Assembly: GCA_946415315.1 (NCBI GenBank)
Contig: CAMKRZ010000001.1
Coordinates: 62,001-126,000, forward strand
DNA length: 64,000 bases
Direction: 5' to 3'
Source of the DNA: an uncultured Lachnoclostridium sp.
GTDB taxonomy: Bacteria > Bacillota > Clostridia > Lachnospirales > Lachnospiraceae
A program made the translations under genes and the position numbers. Positions 49,730 through 57,743 of the stretch are shown here, in pieces. Under the pieces are notes generated by a model, which was not told the DNA's origin, searched no databases, and worked only from the letters and a program-made list of their open reading frames with translations. How positions within the stretch are numbered: the first letter of the stretch is position 1; each line of letters opens with the position of its first letter.

Positions 49730-50168
49730 AGATAAGAATACGAAACAAAAGGTCACTCGCGTGGTGCTTGAGGCTTTGCCGGATTGGTTCGGAGTCAGCG
49801 AGTCACGCGAGAACTATATTACGGAAAGCGCGGACCTTCCTTTTATTGCCGCATATGACGAAGAGAAGCCGGTCGGCTTCATTTGCCTGAAGGAAACCGG
49901 CAAGGCCACGATGGAGATTCACGTGATGGGCGTGCTTGCGGAATACCACAGAAACGGCATCGGGAGAGCGCTCTTTCAGAAGGCGAAGGAGATCGCCAGG
50001 GAGAGCGGATACGAATTCCTGCAGGTTAAGACAGTTCAGATGGGCAAATACGAGGATTATGACAGGACGAACCGGTTTTATCAGTCGTTAGGGTTTAAGG
50101 AGTTCGAGGTATTTCCGCTGCTCTGGGATGAGTGGAATCCGTGCCAGATCTACGTGATGTCCTTATAG
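49710..50168 (+). CDS. GNAT family N-acetyltransferase
   Basis: A 152-residue acetyltransferase. IHVMGVLAEYHRNGIGRALFQKAKE carries the acetyl-CoA loop (RNGIG), and TNRFYQSLGFKEFEVF is motif B. The gene begins inside tcdA (20-nt overlap), so it is translationally coupled. A strong terminator follows. Confidence 0.86.
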   Translation: MEIRVIEDKNTKQKVTRVVLEALPDWFGVSESRENYITESADLPFIAAYDEEKPVGFICLKETGKATMEIHVMGVLAEYHRNGIGRALFQKAKEIARESGYEFLQVKTVQMGKYEDYDRTNRFYQSLGFKEFEVFPLLWDEWNPCQIYVMSL

Positions 50169-50196
50169 TATGCCTTTGAAATTGAAGTAGAACGAT

Positions 50197-50233
50197 AATT
50201 AACGTTTTCCCGCGGGAGAACGTTAATTTTATT
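50197..50233 (+). terminator. Terminator after the tcdA-GNAT pair
   Basis: AATTAACGTT (50197-50206) pairs with AACGTTAATT (50219-50228). The inner CCCGCGGG can extend the stem. TTATTT follows. Confidence 0.78.
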
Positions 50234-50347
50234 TCGGGGAATATTAATCAAACTCTAATCTTTGGTAAAGTACCGTTTAAGAAAGCAGCGATATACTTGC
50301 GATGTCATCAAAAATGATCAAGCAAGTAATTAAGGAGGTTGCTTTCA

Positions 50348-52834
50348 GTGAAGATTTTATTGCGGTACATTCGAAGAAACATGATGGAGAGAAAAGGGCG
50401 ACTTGCTCTCATGATCCTCTCCATCGCACTCAGCACCGGGCTTTTGGTTGCGTGCCTGGGCATGATCAACACGATCAAGGACAGTATTACAGAGCCCGCC
50501 CGGAAAATGAGCGAGGGCAAGAACGTTGAGCTGCACAGCTGCCTGGACGATCCTTATTTTTCGAACGAGGATTTCAACGGAGACGGTCTCACGGAGATCA
50601 CGGGGGAACTTCAGACGGTCGGCGTCAAGGTAAAGGACGACAAGCTCAGTTATGCGATCCTCCGGGGTCGTGAGAATTTTGAAGGCGCGCTTGTGGGGGG
50701 AGAATGGAAGAACAGCGCGGAACCGGATTGTGTGGTTTCGGAGCGGATCGCGAAAGAGTGGAATTTAAAAGCCGGCGACAAGTTCGAGATCATGTATAAC
50801 GGCGAGCCGCTCACGCTGAACATCAAGGCGGTCGCGGTGAACGACGGAATGTTCTACGGCGACACGCAAGAACAGTTCTACATGGTCATCTCGTACTCAT
50901 ACTTAAACGAACGTCTCGGAGCGGACGGAAAGTACAACGCGATGTACGCGAAGATCATGGGGGAGAAGGACAAGGTTACCGGCGATGAGATCGAGGCAGC
51001 GGTCAAGAAATTTAACGAGGCCAACGCATCCGTCAAGGCGACTGCGATCGACACGGTAACGGTGCTCGGAAACTTCGATTCCCTGATCCTCGGGATCGGA
51101 TGTATGTTCGCCATCGTCGTGGTGGTGAGCGGATTGATCATCAGCGGCGTGTTCCGAATGATCATCAGCGAACGGCTGCCGGTGCTCGGGACCTTCATGA
51201 GTCAGGGCGCTTCGAAGGGCAAAGTAAGCCGCATCCTCATTCTCGAGAGCGCGCTTTACGGACTGCTCGGCGGTATCACCGGCGCGGCGCTCGGCGAGGG
51301 AATCCTCTATCTGGTAGGACGGCTCATCTCGCCGCTGGCGGACTACGGCATTTACCTTCCGTTCAGCATTGAGTGGTTTAACGTTGCAGTCGGAGTTGCA
51401 TTCGCGATCGTGATGTCTGCAGTGTCGTCCTGGCTGGCGGTCCGCAGGATCAAGAAGCTTCAGACGAAGGATGTCATCCTCAACCGTGTGGAGCACACCG
51501 GCAAGCGCAAGCGCTTCAAATTCTACCTCGGTGCCGTGATGCTCACGGTGGCGGTGATCGGCAATGCACAGATCAAGGGTACGGTATCCGCGTTGAGCCT
51601 TCTGTACCTCGTGCTTTCCATGGTCGGTATCCTTCTGGTAACGCCGACGCTGGTAAGAGTATTTGCCGGGTTCCTGGCAAAGCTGTTCCGCAGAAACACG
51701 ACGATGTTCTTAGCGCTCAACAACATCCGCACCTCGAGGCTTCTGATTAACAACGTAGTTCTCCTGGTGATGGCCGTCAGTTCCGTCCTCACGGTGGCGA
51801 TGTTCGGCAGCACGATGGTGGATGCCTGCCGCGAAGCCTACACCGAGTTTGACTTCGACTATTGTGTCGACGTAAGCTACCAGGGCGGCGGTGAGGAACC
51901 GATCGGCGACATGATCCTGCGCAATATTAAAGAGCTCGACTGTGTGGACACAGCGACGGTTTCGTCGGAGATGTTCGGAGCGGCCGAGATCGACGGAAAG
52001 AATGTGATCGCCATGGGCGTCGATCCGGGGCCGTACCGTGATTACAACGACTATATCGAACTAGATAAATGTAAAGATTACGAAACTTTCGTCAACTCCT
52101 CGGAAAATGAGGTTGTCATCACCAAGGTGGTTGCCCGCAACTTCAATCTAAAGGCCGGCGACAAGGTGAAGGTCAAGATCAACAACATTGAGCAGGAGCT
52201 GCACGTGTGTGCGGTCGTCAACGGAAAGCTCTATAACTCCGGCGAGTTCATCCTGATCAGTAACGACAAAATGCGGGAACTGTACCACACGAGCGGTGTG
52301 AACCAGGTCTACTTCAAAGTCAAGGGCGACATGAAGGAGGCGGAGAAGCAGTTCAAGACGATGGTCACGAACTTCGGTGCCACTTATGTGGACCGCGACA
52401 CGATGTGCGAACAGAACATCGAGCAGAACGACATGATCGTGAAGCTTATCCAGGTGTTTGCCTACCTCACGATGATCATCGCTTCCATCGGTATCTTCAA
52501 CAACATCGTGATCAGTTTCCGCCAGCGAAGTCGTGAGTTCGCGGTGCTCGCATCGGTCGGTATGACCGGCAACGCGAGAAAGCGCCTGATCCTCGCAGAG
52601 AGCATCCTGTGTGTGATCATCTCCCTGCTCATCACACTGCCTTACAGCATGTTGATGGTCGGTGTGTTCAGCACTTTGATGTACTACGTCGGAATGGAAT
52701 TCGATGTGGTGTTCAGCTGGGGCGAGGTGCCGATGTACGCGATCGCCATCACGGTGATCGTCCTGATCGCATCGCTCTCGACGATGCGCAAGAGCCGCAA
52801 GCTGAGCGTTGTGGCGGAACTGAAGTACGAGTAA
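50348..52834 (+). CDS. FtsX/MacB-like ABC permease
   Basis: An 828-residue membrane protein with the large FtsX-type layout: first helix (~15-45), a ~200-residue extracellular domain, three helices (~245-380) forming the first FtsX unit, a central helix group (~395-490), a second outer domain (~500-700), and a last three-helix FtsX unit (~705-815). FRQRSREFAVLASVGMTGNARKR is a typical coupling segment. The ATPase is encoded next. Start GTG at 50348, 9 nt after AAGGAGG. Such pairs export peptides or lipids or work in antibiotic sensing. No two-component genes are adjacent. Confidence 0.87.
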   Translation: MKILLRYIRRNMMERKGRLALMILSIALSTGLLVACLGMINTIKDSITEPARKMSEGKNVELHSCLDDPYFSNEDFNGDGLTEITGELQTVGVKVKDDKLSYAILRGRENFEGALVGGEWKNSAEPDCVVSERIAKEWNLKAGDKFEIMYNGEPLTLNIKAVAVNDGMFYGDTQEQFYMVISYSYLNERLGADGKYNAMYAKIMGEKDKVTGDEIEAAVKKFNEANASVKATAIDTVTVLGNFDSLILGIGCMFAIVVVVSGLIISGVFRMIISERLPVLGTFMSQGASKGKVSRILILESALYGLLGGITGAALGEGILYLVGRLISPLADYGIYLPFSIEWFNVAVGVAFAIVMSAVSSWLAVRRIKKLQTKDVILNRVEHTGKRKRFKFYLGAVMLTVAVIGNAQIKGTVSALSLLYLVLSMVGILLVTPTLVRVFAGFLAKLFRRNTTMFLALNNIRTSRLLINNVVLLVMAVSSVLTVAMFGSTMVDACREAYTEFDFDYCVDVSYQGGGEEPIGDMILRNIKELDCVDTATVSSEMFGAAEIDGKNVIAMGVDPGPYRDYNDYIELDKCKDYETFVNSSENEVVITKVVARNFNLKAGDKVKVKINNIEQELHVCAVVNGKLYNSGEFILISNDKMRELYHTSGVNQVYFKVKGDMKEAEKQFKTMVTNFGATYVDRDTMCEQNIEQNDMIVKLIQVFAYLTMIIASIGIFNNIVISFRQRSREFAVLASVGMTGNARKRLILAESILCVIISLLITLPYSMLMVGVFSTLMYYVGMEFDVVFSWGEVPMYAIAITVIVLIASLSTMRKSRKLSVVAELKYE

Positions 52835-52900
52835 GCAATCATTTTACGGAAAATAACCAACTAACCATAGAAATCATAAAAAGAAACGGAGAATACCACA

Positions 52901-53629
52901 ATGAGCGCTATCAATATTACCAACCTGAATAAATCGTTTGTAAACGGAAGAGAGATCTCGAAGGTTCTCAAGGACATCAACCTGAACGTGGAGGAGGGGG
53001 AGTTCGTCTCGATCATGGGACCGTCCGGCTGCGGCAAATCCACACTTCTCTACCTGCTCGGCGGGCTTGACCAGCCCACCTCGGGCACGGTGTGCATCAA
53101 CGGCACGGACCTCGCCAAGCTGAGCGAGAAGAAACTCTGCGAGATGCGCAACAACAAGATCGGCTTCGTGTTCCAGTTCTACAACCTGGTTCCGAACTTG
53201 AGCGTTGAGGACAACATCGCGCTGCCTCTGATGATCGCCGGCAAGAAGCGCTCGGCGTACGCAAATCGCATTGAGGAAGTGCTCGACATTATCGGCATGA
53301 AGGACAAGAGAAAGCTGACGCCCCGCGAGCTCTCCGGCGGCCAGCAGCAGAGAGTGGCGATCGCGAGAGCGCTCGTGTTCGACCCGGACATCATTTTCCT
53401 CGACGAGCCCATCGGTAACCTGGATTCGAAGACCGGCACGAAGATCATGGAGCTGTTCCGTGACATCAATCGCAAGTACGGCAAGACCATCGTGCAGGTG
53501 ACGCACTCCGAGGAAGCTGCACTGTACGGCACAAAACTGGTGCGTGTGCGTGACGGCCAGATCGAGTCGGTAGCGGCGATCGATGCGAACGGTAACACCA
53601 CCGCCATCGATACAAGAAGAGTGGGCTGA
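52901..53629 (+). CDS. ABC transporter ATP-binding protein (MacB/LolD type)
   Basis: A 242-residue ATPase partner of the FtsX-like permease. Walker A is GPSGCGKST, Q-loop FVFQFYNLVPNL, signature LSGGQQQR, Walker B IIFLDEPIGNLD and switch VTHSEEA. The end tapers into a poorly conserved tail. It lies 66 nt after the permease stop. Confidence 0.92.
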   Translation: MSAINITNLNKSFVNGREISKVLKDINLNVEEGEFVSIMGPSGCGKSTLLYLLGGLDQPTSGTVCINGTDLAKLSEKKLCEMRNNKIGFVFQFYNLVPNLSVEDNIALPLMIAGKKRSAYANRIEEVLDIIGMKDKRKLTPRELSGGQQQRVAIARALVFDPDIIFLDEPIGNLDSKTGTKIMELFRDINRKYGKTIVQVTHSEEAALYGTKLVRVRDGQIESVAAIDANGNTTAIDTRRVG

Positions 53630-53824
53630 GTTCGGAAAGCAGAAAGGCCGGCCGGAAGAACCGGGCTGCCCGCGGGAGGGCGGAGGTCTGAGACCGGCTT
53701 GAAATAAGGAGACTGCTCCGAGGTTCGGGGCAGTCCCCAAGGGGGATAGAAGAACTTCTGAGAAAGTGTGAAGGCATGCGGTTCTACTTGCGTAGAATCA
53801 CGGACTATAGGCAACCTAATTGCA

Positions 53825-53862
53825 GAAAATCCATCGCTTTAACAGGCGGTGGATTTTCGTGT
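53825..53862 (+). terminator. Terminator-like hairpin
   Basis: GAAAATCCATCGC (53825-53837) pairs with GCGGTGGATTTTC (53846-53858), with one G-U pair and an 8-nt loop. The T-run lies within the stem, so strength is uncertain. Confidence 0.5.
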
Positions 53863-53947
53863 TCGGAGGAGGCCGCTCCGACGGAGCGGGAGAATGTGAA
53901 AATGTTGCCGTTCCCGTGAATTTTGCGTTTTCATTCCGGCTCTTTTG

Positions 53948-53956
53948 TGATATACT
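53948..53956 (+). promoter_or_regulatory. Extended -10 promoter for the patatin gene
   Basis: TGaTATACT (hexamer 53951-53956) in a TTGTGATA context, about 65 nt before the start. The -35 is weak. Confidence 0.45.
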
Positions 53957-54023
53957 AACCGAAAATACCCGCGCGAATTTCGGGCTTGCGCGGTTTTTTT
54001 CAGAAAATGGGAGAATGACTCTG

Positions 54024-54884
54024 ATGAAGAACGGATTGGTTTTGGAAGGCGGCGGTATGCGCGGCCTTTTCACGATGGGGGTTCTGGATGTCTGGATGGA
54101 GCAAGGAGGCATCACTGTCGACGGTGCCGTGGGCGTGTCGGCGGGCGCAGCGTTCGGATGCAATTTTAAGTCCGGGCAGATCGGGCGCGGCATCCGCTAC
54201 AACGTCAGATACGCGAAGGACTGGCGTTACAAGGGATACCTTTCCTGGCTGCTGACGGGCGACATTTTCGGCGCAAAATTCTGTTACGAGACGCTGCCGC
54301 GGGAACTGGACATTTTCGATACGGATGCGTTTCAGAATAATCCGATGGAGTTCTATGTGGCGGTGACAAACTTAGAGACCGGTAAGGCGATGTTCAAGCG
54401 ACTGCGTGACGGCGGTGCCGGGGATATGATGTGGATCCGCGCATCGGCTTCCCTGCCGGTTGTTTCGCATATCGTCCGGATCGGGCGGTATAAGCTGCTG
54501 GACGGCGGCATTGCGGACTCAATCCCGCTTCACTTTATGGAGGGGCGCGGCTACGGGCGCAACATCGTGATCAAGACGCAGCCGGAGGGCTTTGTCAAGG
54601 AGAAGAACAAGATGCTGCCGCTCGTGAGGATAGCGCTGCGGAACTATCCGAAGGCGGTTGAGGCGATGGAGAAGCGCCACATCATGTACAACCGCGAAAC
54701 GGCGTATATTGCGGAGCGCGAGGCTGCCGGCACGGCTTACGTGATCCGGCCGGATGCATCGCTCAACATTTCCAACCTGGAGACAAATGAGGACGAGCTG
54801 ATGCGGGTCTACAACCACGGTCGCGAGGTTGCGGAACGGACGCTCGAAGAGGTGCGCGCGTTCCTGGCAGGGGGCAGTGACTGA
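54024..54884 (+). CDS. Patatin-like phospholipase
   Basis: A 286-residue serine lipid hydrolase. GGGMRG (residues 9-14) forms the oxyanion hole, GVSAGA holds the catalytic Ser, and LLDGGIADS supplies the Asp of the Ser-Asp dyad. No signal peptide, so it acts in the cytoplasm or at the inner membrane face on phospholipids or lysolipids. The ATG at 54024 is chosen, 10 nt after GGGAG. Confidence 0.9.
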   Translation: MKNGLVLEGGGMRGLFTMGVLDVWMEQGGITVDGAVGVSAGAAFGCNFKSGQIGRGIRYNVRYAKDWRYKGYLSWLLTGDIFGAKFCYETLPRELDIFDTDAFQNNPMEFYVAVTNLETGKAMFKRLRDGGAGDMMWIRASASLPVVSHIVRIGRYKLLDGGIADSIPLHFMEGRGYGRNIVIKTQPEGFVKEKNKMLPLVRIALRNYPKAVEAMEKRHIMYNRETAYIAEREAAGTAYVIRPDASLNISNLETNEDELMRVYNHGREVAERTLEEVRAFLAGGSD

Positions 54885-54970
54885 TCGACTTACAAGTGAA
54901 CAGAGGTCGGGGCGGTGACGCATGTCCCGAAACACGAAGGAACATGACCGGTTTTTTGTCATGGAGAATC

Positions 54971-54998
54971 AAAAACGTGTCAAAAAACAGGCGTTTTT
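54971..54998 (+). terminator. Possible weak terminator after the patatin gene
   Basis: AAAAACG (54971-54977) pairs with CGTTTTT (54992-54998), 14-nt loop. Confidence 0.4.
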
Positions 54999-55011
54999 CG
55001 AAAAGAGTTGT

Positions 55012-55040
55012 TTGACTTTTTTGTATAATGACTATACAAT
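55012..55040 (+). promoter_or_regulatory. Promoter with overlapping operator-like dyad
   Basis: TTGACT (55012-55017), 17-nt spacer, TACAAT (55035-55040). A perfect dyad, TTGTATA-N5-TATACAA (55021-55039), covers spacer and -10. A second TACAAT lies at 55048. The dyad suggests a repressor at this small transcription unit. Confidence 0.62.
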
Positions 55041-55046
55041 AGGATT

Positions 55047-55182
55047 ATACAATATTAATGCTTGTGGGGCATTGTTTTAGGGGCGCGTACCCCGAGAGGA
55101 AAATATTCGTCAACTGCTCCTTCGTGGATAAAAAAGTATCAGCATAGCAAAAGGCCTGATCATGCGATCGGGCCTTTTGTTT
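55047..55182 (+). ncRNA. Candidate small RNA of about 135 nt
   Basis: Bounded by the 55012 promoter and the 55149 terminator. It contains GGGG-CGCGTA-CCCC (about 55080-55093) as an internal hairpin. A 29-codon frame (55058-55147, beginning MLVGHCFRGAYPERK) fits inside but has no ribosome binding site and would be almost leaderless, so an RNA product is preferred. No Rfam family was recognised. Confidence 0.45.
55149..55182 (+). terminator. Very strong rho-independent terminator
   Basis: AAAAGGCC (55149-55156) and GGCCTTTT (55171-55178) are joined by TGATC/GATCG and an ATGC loop, giving a 13-bp stem with one T-G pair, followed by TTTTGTTT. Confidence 0.9.
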
Positions 55183-55200
55183 GCGCGTTAAGCGAGAGCC

Positions 55201-55373
55201 GTTCTGCCGCCGGAGGCGGCGAACGACTGCGGAGCGACACATGAAAACGAAGTTTTCGATGTTCGCTGCGCAGTCGGACGAAAGCGTACGAAGTCCGCGT
55301 ATGAGTGCCGAGCGCACGGACACTGAGCGAGCTCCGCTCGCGAAGTGCGCACTTGGAGGCGGACGAAGTCCGC
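55201..55373. repeat. Array of short hairpins, several with 3-nt loops
   Basis: Seven potential stem-loops in 173 nt: GCCGCC-GGA-GGCGGC inside 55201-55224; a 51-nt imperfect hairpin 55225-55275 closed by GAAAAC-GAA-GTTTTC; CGGAC/GTCCG 55275-55297; GTGC/GCAC 55305-55317; GCGAGC-TCC-GCTCGC 55327-55341; palindrome AAGTGCGCACTT 55343-55354; GCGGAC-GAA-GTCCGC 55359-55373. The 16-mer ACGAAGTCCGCGTATG is repeated directly at 55288 and 55363. No coding sense. Confidence 0.7.
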
Positions 55374-55400
55374 GTATGGGTAACATTATGGGGGTGCATC

Positions 55401-55847
55401 ATGAATTCTCTGGAAGATCAAAAGATCAGCAGAATGGAAAGCACGCTGATGGGGTGGAAGCACAGCGTGGACAAGGTGCGGGCATGTATGATCGGTGCAC
55501 CGATCGTATGCTTATTTCTGGCACTGATCTTCTCTGCGAAAAGCGACTGGCTTCTTATCTGGATCGTCTGTATTGTCGCCTGCGCGATATTTACATATCT
55601 GGACATCACTCTGCAGCGTTATATCACAGAGGGGGAGCGAGAATTGTTCAGCGCATCTCTGGATCTCATCGAGTGCAAGGAGAAACTGGCTTCGATCGGG
55701 GTGCTGGATTATAACGCGGAGGCGAGCAGGAGACTGTTGTATATGAACACTCCCGACAGGACCGTGAAAATCCCGTTGGCATTATACATTATCGCTGACG
55801 GAGCTGCCCTCGCGGGGCTGATCTTTGCAATTGTGAATTACTTATGA
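55401..55847 (+). CDS. Small membrane protein of unknown function
   Basis: A 148-residue protein with two central helices (~30-72, APIVCLFLALIF and LLIWIVCIVACAIF) and a third at the C-terminus. A helical cytoplasmic segment (LFSASLDLIECKEKLASI) lies between. Not recognised. GGGGGTG precedes the ATG. The hairpin array at 55201-55373 would form its leader or lie just upstream. Confidence 0.6.
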   Translation: MNSLEDQKISRMESTLMGWKHSVDKVRACMIGAPIVCLFLALIFSAKSDWLLIWIVCIVACAIFTYLDITLQRYITEGERELFSASLDLIECKEKLASIGVLDYNAEASRRLLYMNTPDRTVKIPLALYIIADGAALAGLIFAIVNYL

Positions 55848-55935
55848 GAAACCAGGGAAAAAAGGACAACACATATAACAAAACCGGCGCTGCGGGCATT
55901 TTTCGCGTGCCGATGAAAAACGGAGGGGGACGAAA

Positions 55936-56556
55936 ATGAGCACGAACATCAACAAGACGATCATCATGGTACAGCACACACAGTCGGTCCATCACACAAA
56001 CCGGCACGCGGGCGCGTGGGGTGACTGGGATCTCACGGATCTCGGACGGCAGCAGGCCGAAGCCATCGGTCATTTTCTGGAAAATGAGGGTTGCAAAGAC
56101 GGTTACACGATGTATGTGTCCGACCTGAAGCGGGCATTTCAGACGGCGGAGGAGATCAACCGCACGCTCGGTCTGAAACCGATCGTCACGGACGTCATCC
56201 GCGAGGTCAACGCGGGCGCGGGCAACGGTCAGCCGTGGGAGTGGTTTGACGAGAACAAGATTCCGCTTGTCGGAGAGTATAACATTGATTACCGGCCTTT
56301 TCCGGATGCGGAGTCCGACCGAGATCTGTGGAATCGCCTGTATCCGTTCTATCAGGAGATCCTCACGAACGATCTCGACAAGATTCTCATTGTTTCGCAC
56401 GGGACCGCGCTCAGCTTCCTGCAGTCGATGATGATGGGACTGACGGTGGAGAGCAGGATTGCGTTCCGGTGCAAAGGAACGTCGGGATCGATCTCAAGGT
56501 TTGAGGTCGACGAAAAGGGAAATGTTACGGCAAAGTACATCAATGTGCATTGCTGA
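55936..56556 (+). CDS. Histidine phosphatase-family protein with altered RHG motif
   Basis: A 206-residue protein of the phosphoglycerate mutase-like group. The family motif RHG is QHT here (VQHTQS, residues 12-17): the catalytic His14 is kept but the phosphate-binding Arg is Gln13. The second His in IVSHGTALS, the acidic residue in DVIREVNAG and the YVSDLKRAFQTAEEI segment are normal. It may be a phosphatase with changed substrate range or a weak enzyme. CGGAGGGGG precedes the ATG. The next gene is 18 nt away. Confidence 0.8.
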   Translation: MSTNINKTIIMVQHTQSVHHTNRHAGAWGDWDLTDLGRQQAEAIGHFLENEGCKDGYTMYVSDLKRAFQTAEEINRTLGLKPIVTDVIREVNAGAGNGQPWEWFDENKIPLVGEYNIDYRPFPDAESDRDLWNRLYPFYQEILTNDLDKILIVSHGTALSFLQSMMMGLTVESRIAFRCKGTSGSISRFEVDEKGNVTAKYINVHC

Positions 56557-56574
56557 TGAAGGAGAAAAAACATC

Positions 56575-57630
56575 ATGGACCTAATCGTTTTGATCGGCAC
56601 CGGCGCTGTCGGAAAAATGACGGTCGGCCAGGAGCTGATGAAGATCACGGATTTCCGGCTGTTTCACAATCACATGATGATCGAGCCGGTTCTGGAGATC
56701 TTCGGCAAATTTGACGGAGCCCTCGTGAGCAAACTGAGAGAGGATGTCTTCGATGCATTTCTGAAAACCGATTACCAGGGAATGATCTTCACGTACATGT
56801 GGGCATTTGATATGAAGGAGGACTGGGATTACATCGCGAATGTCGCGAAGCGGTTCGAGGATACCGGAGGCACGGTGTACTATGTCGAGCTGGTGGCGGA
56901 CCGTGAGGTGCGCCGCGAGCGCAACAAGACGGAAAATCGTCTTCGCAACAAGGCGTCCAAGCGTGATCTGACAATCTCCGACGCCCGCCTGATCCGCGAG
57001 GAGATGAAGTACCGCACGGTCAGTCTGGACGGGGAGATCCCGTTCCCGAATTACATAAAGATCGACAACACAAACCTGGAGCCGGATGTGGTTGCCGCGA
57101 TGATCAAGGAACATTTTTCGCTGCCTGACCGCAGAGACACCGAGCTGTTCAACCGGATCAAACTCGAGGAAGTGCGCGAGGACGAGCTTGAGCAGATGCT
57201 TAAGATGCAGATCGAGAGTTTCATGCCGTTTTACGAGAAGTATCACGATGAGGGTTCGCCGGCGATCGAATCGATCGAGAGGGTGAGAGCCCGTGCGGCA
57301 CAGCCGTGGCGAAAGTACTATTTCATCGTCAAGGACGGCGCGAGAGTCGGCGCGATCAACATAGCCGACCGGTCGGAGGAAGGCGGCGAGAAGGTGTACT
57401 ACATCAGCCCGATCTTTATCCTGCCGCAGTTTCAGAACCTGGGAATCGGCAAGATTGCGATGCAGCTTGCGATGTTCATCCGCCCCGACGCGCAGGTGTG
57501 GCGTCTCGACACGATCGCGCAGGAGCCTGCCAATTGTCATTTCTACGAGAGCTGCGGATTTGTGCGCACCGGAGATGAGCATGTGATCAATGAGCGGATG
57601 AGTCTGGTCGATTATGAGAAGAGAGTGTAG
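56575..57630 (+). CDS. P-loop kinase-like / GNAT fusion protein
   Basis: A 351-residue two-domain protein. Residues 1-180 are a P-loop fold with Walker A GTGAVGKMT (8-16), a form used by shikimate-kinase-like AAA proteins, and an Arg-rich lid (REVRRERNKTENRLRNKASKR). Residues ~195-351 are a GNAT acetyltransferase with acetyl-CoA loop NLGIGKIAMQLA and FYESCGFVRTGDEHV. Both halves look complete. The two activities may act on one small molecule, but no substrate is evident. Confidence 0.82.
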   Translation: MDLIVLIGTGAVGKMTVGQELMKITDFRLFHNHMMIEPVLEIFGKFDGALVSKLREDVFDAFLKTDYQGMIFTYMWAFDMKEDWDYIANVAKRFEDTGGTVYYVELVADREVRRERNKTENRLRNKASKRDLTISDARLIREEMKYRTVSLDGEIPFPNYIKIDNTNLEPDVVAAMIKEHFSLPDRRDTELFNRIKLEEVREDELEQMLKMQIESFMPFYEKYHDEGSPAIESIERVRARAAQPWRKYYFIVKDGARVGAINIADRSEEGGEKVYYISPIFILPQFQNLGIGKIAMQLAMFIRPDAQVWRLDTIAQEPANCHFYESCGFVRTGDEHVINERMSLVDYEKRV

Positions 57631-57636
57631 GATAGA

Positions 57637-57665
57637 TTGCCCTGTGCTCCAAATTGTGATATGAT
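57637..57665 (+). promoter_or_regulatory. Promoter of the NfnAB-like operon
   Basis: TTGCCC (57637-57642), 17-nt spacer, TATGAT (57660-57665) preceded by TGa, in a TTGTGATA context. The leader is about 70 nt. Confidence 0.7.
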
Positions 57666-57743
57666 AGTCCGAAAGCGATAAGGAAAAGCAAGCGCTTGTC
57701 GGGTACGGCGGCGCAAGTAATAAGAGAATACGGAGATAAGCTT

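Larger units (their letters stand above)
53630..54023. other. Non-coding region with several hairpins
   Basis: About 390 nt. 53640-53820 is rich in stem-forming sequence: CCGG-AAGAA-CCGG near 53652, GACTGC-T-CCGA with TCGG-G-GCAGTC (about 53711-53735), and TTCTAC-TTGC-GTAGAA near 53782. It ends at the terminator-like stem 53825-53858. A promoter for the patatin gene follows at 53948. It could be a structured RNA; no known riboswitch was matched. Confidence 0.45.
54885..55400. other. Long non-coding region: terminator, small RNA candidate, hairpin array
   Basis: About 515 nt without a supported protein gene. It contains a weak hairpin (54971-54998) after the patatin gene, a good promoter with an operator-like dyad (55012-55040), a transcript ending at a strong terminator (55149-55182), and a cluster of hairpins (55201-55373) running up to the next gene. 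Confidence 0.6.

Noticed and set aside
55058..55147. 29-codon frame starting MLVGHCFRGAYPERK
   Set aside because: No ribosome binding site and almost no leader; treated as part of a small RNA, though a leaderless peptide cannot be excluded.
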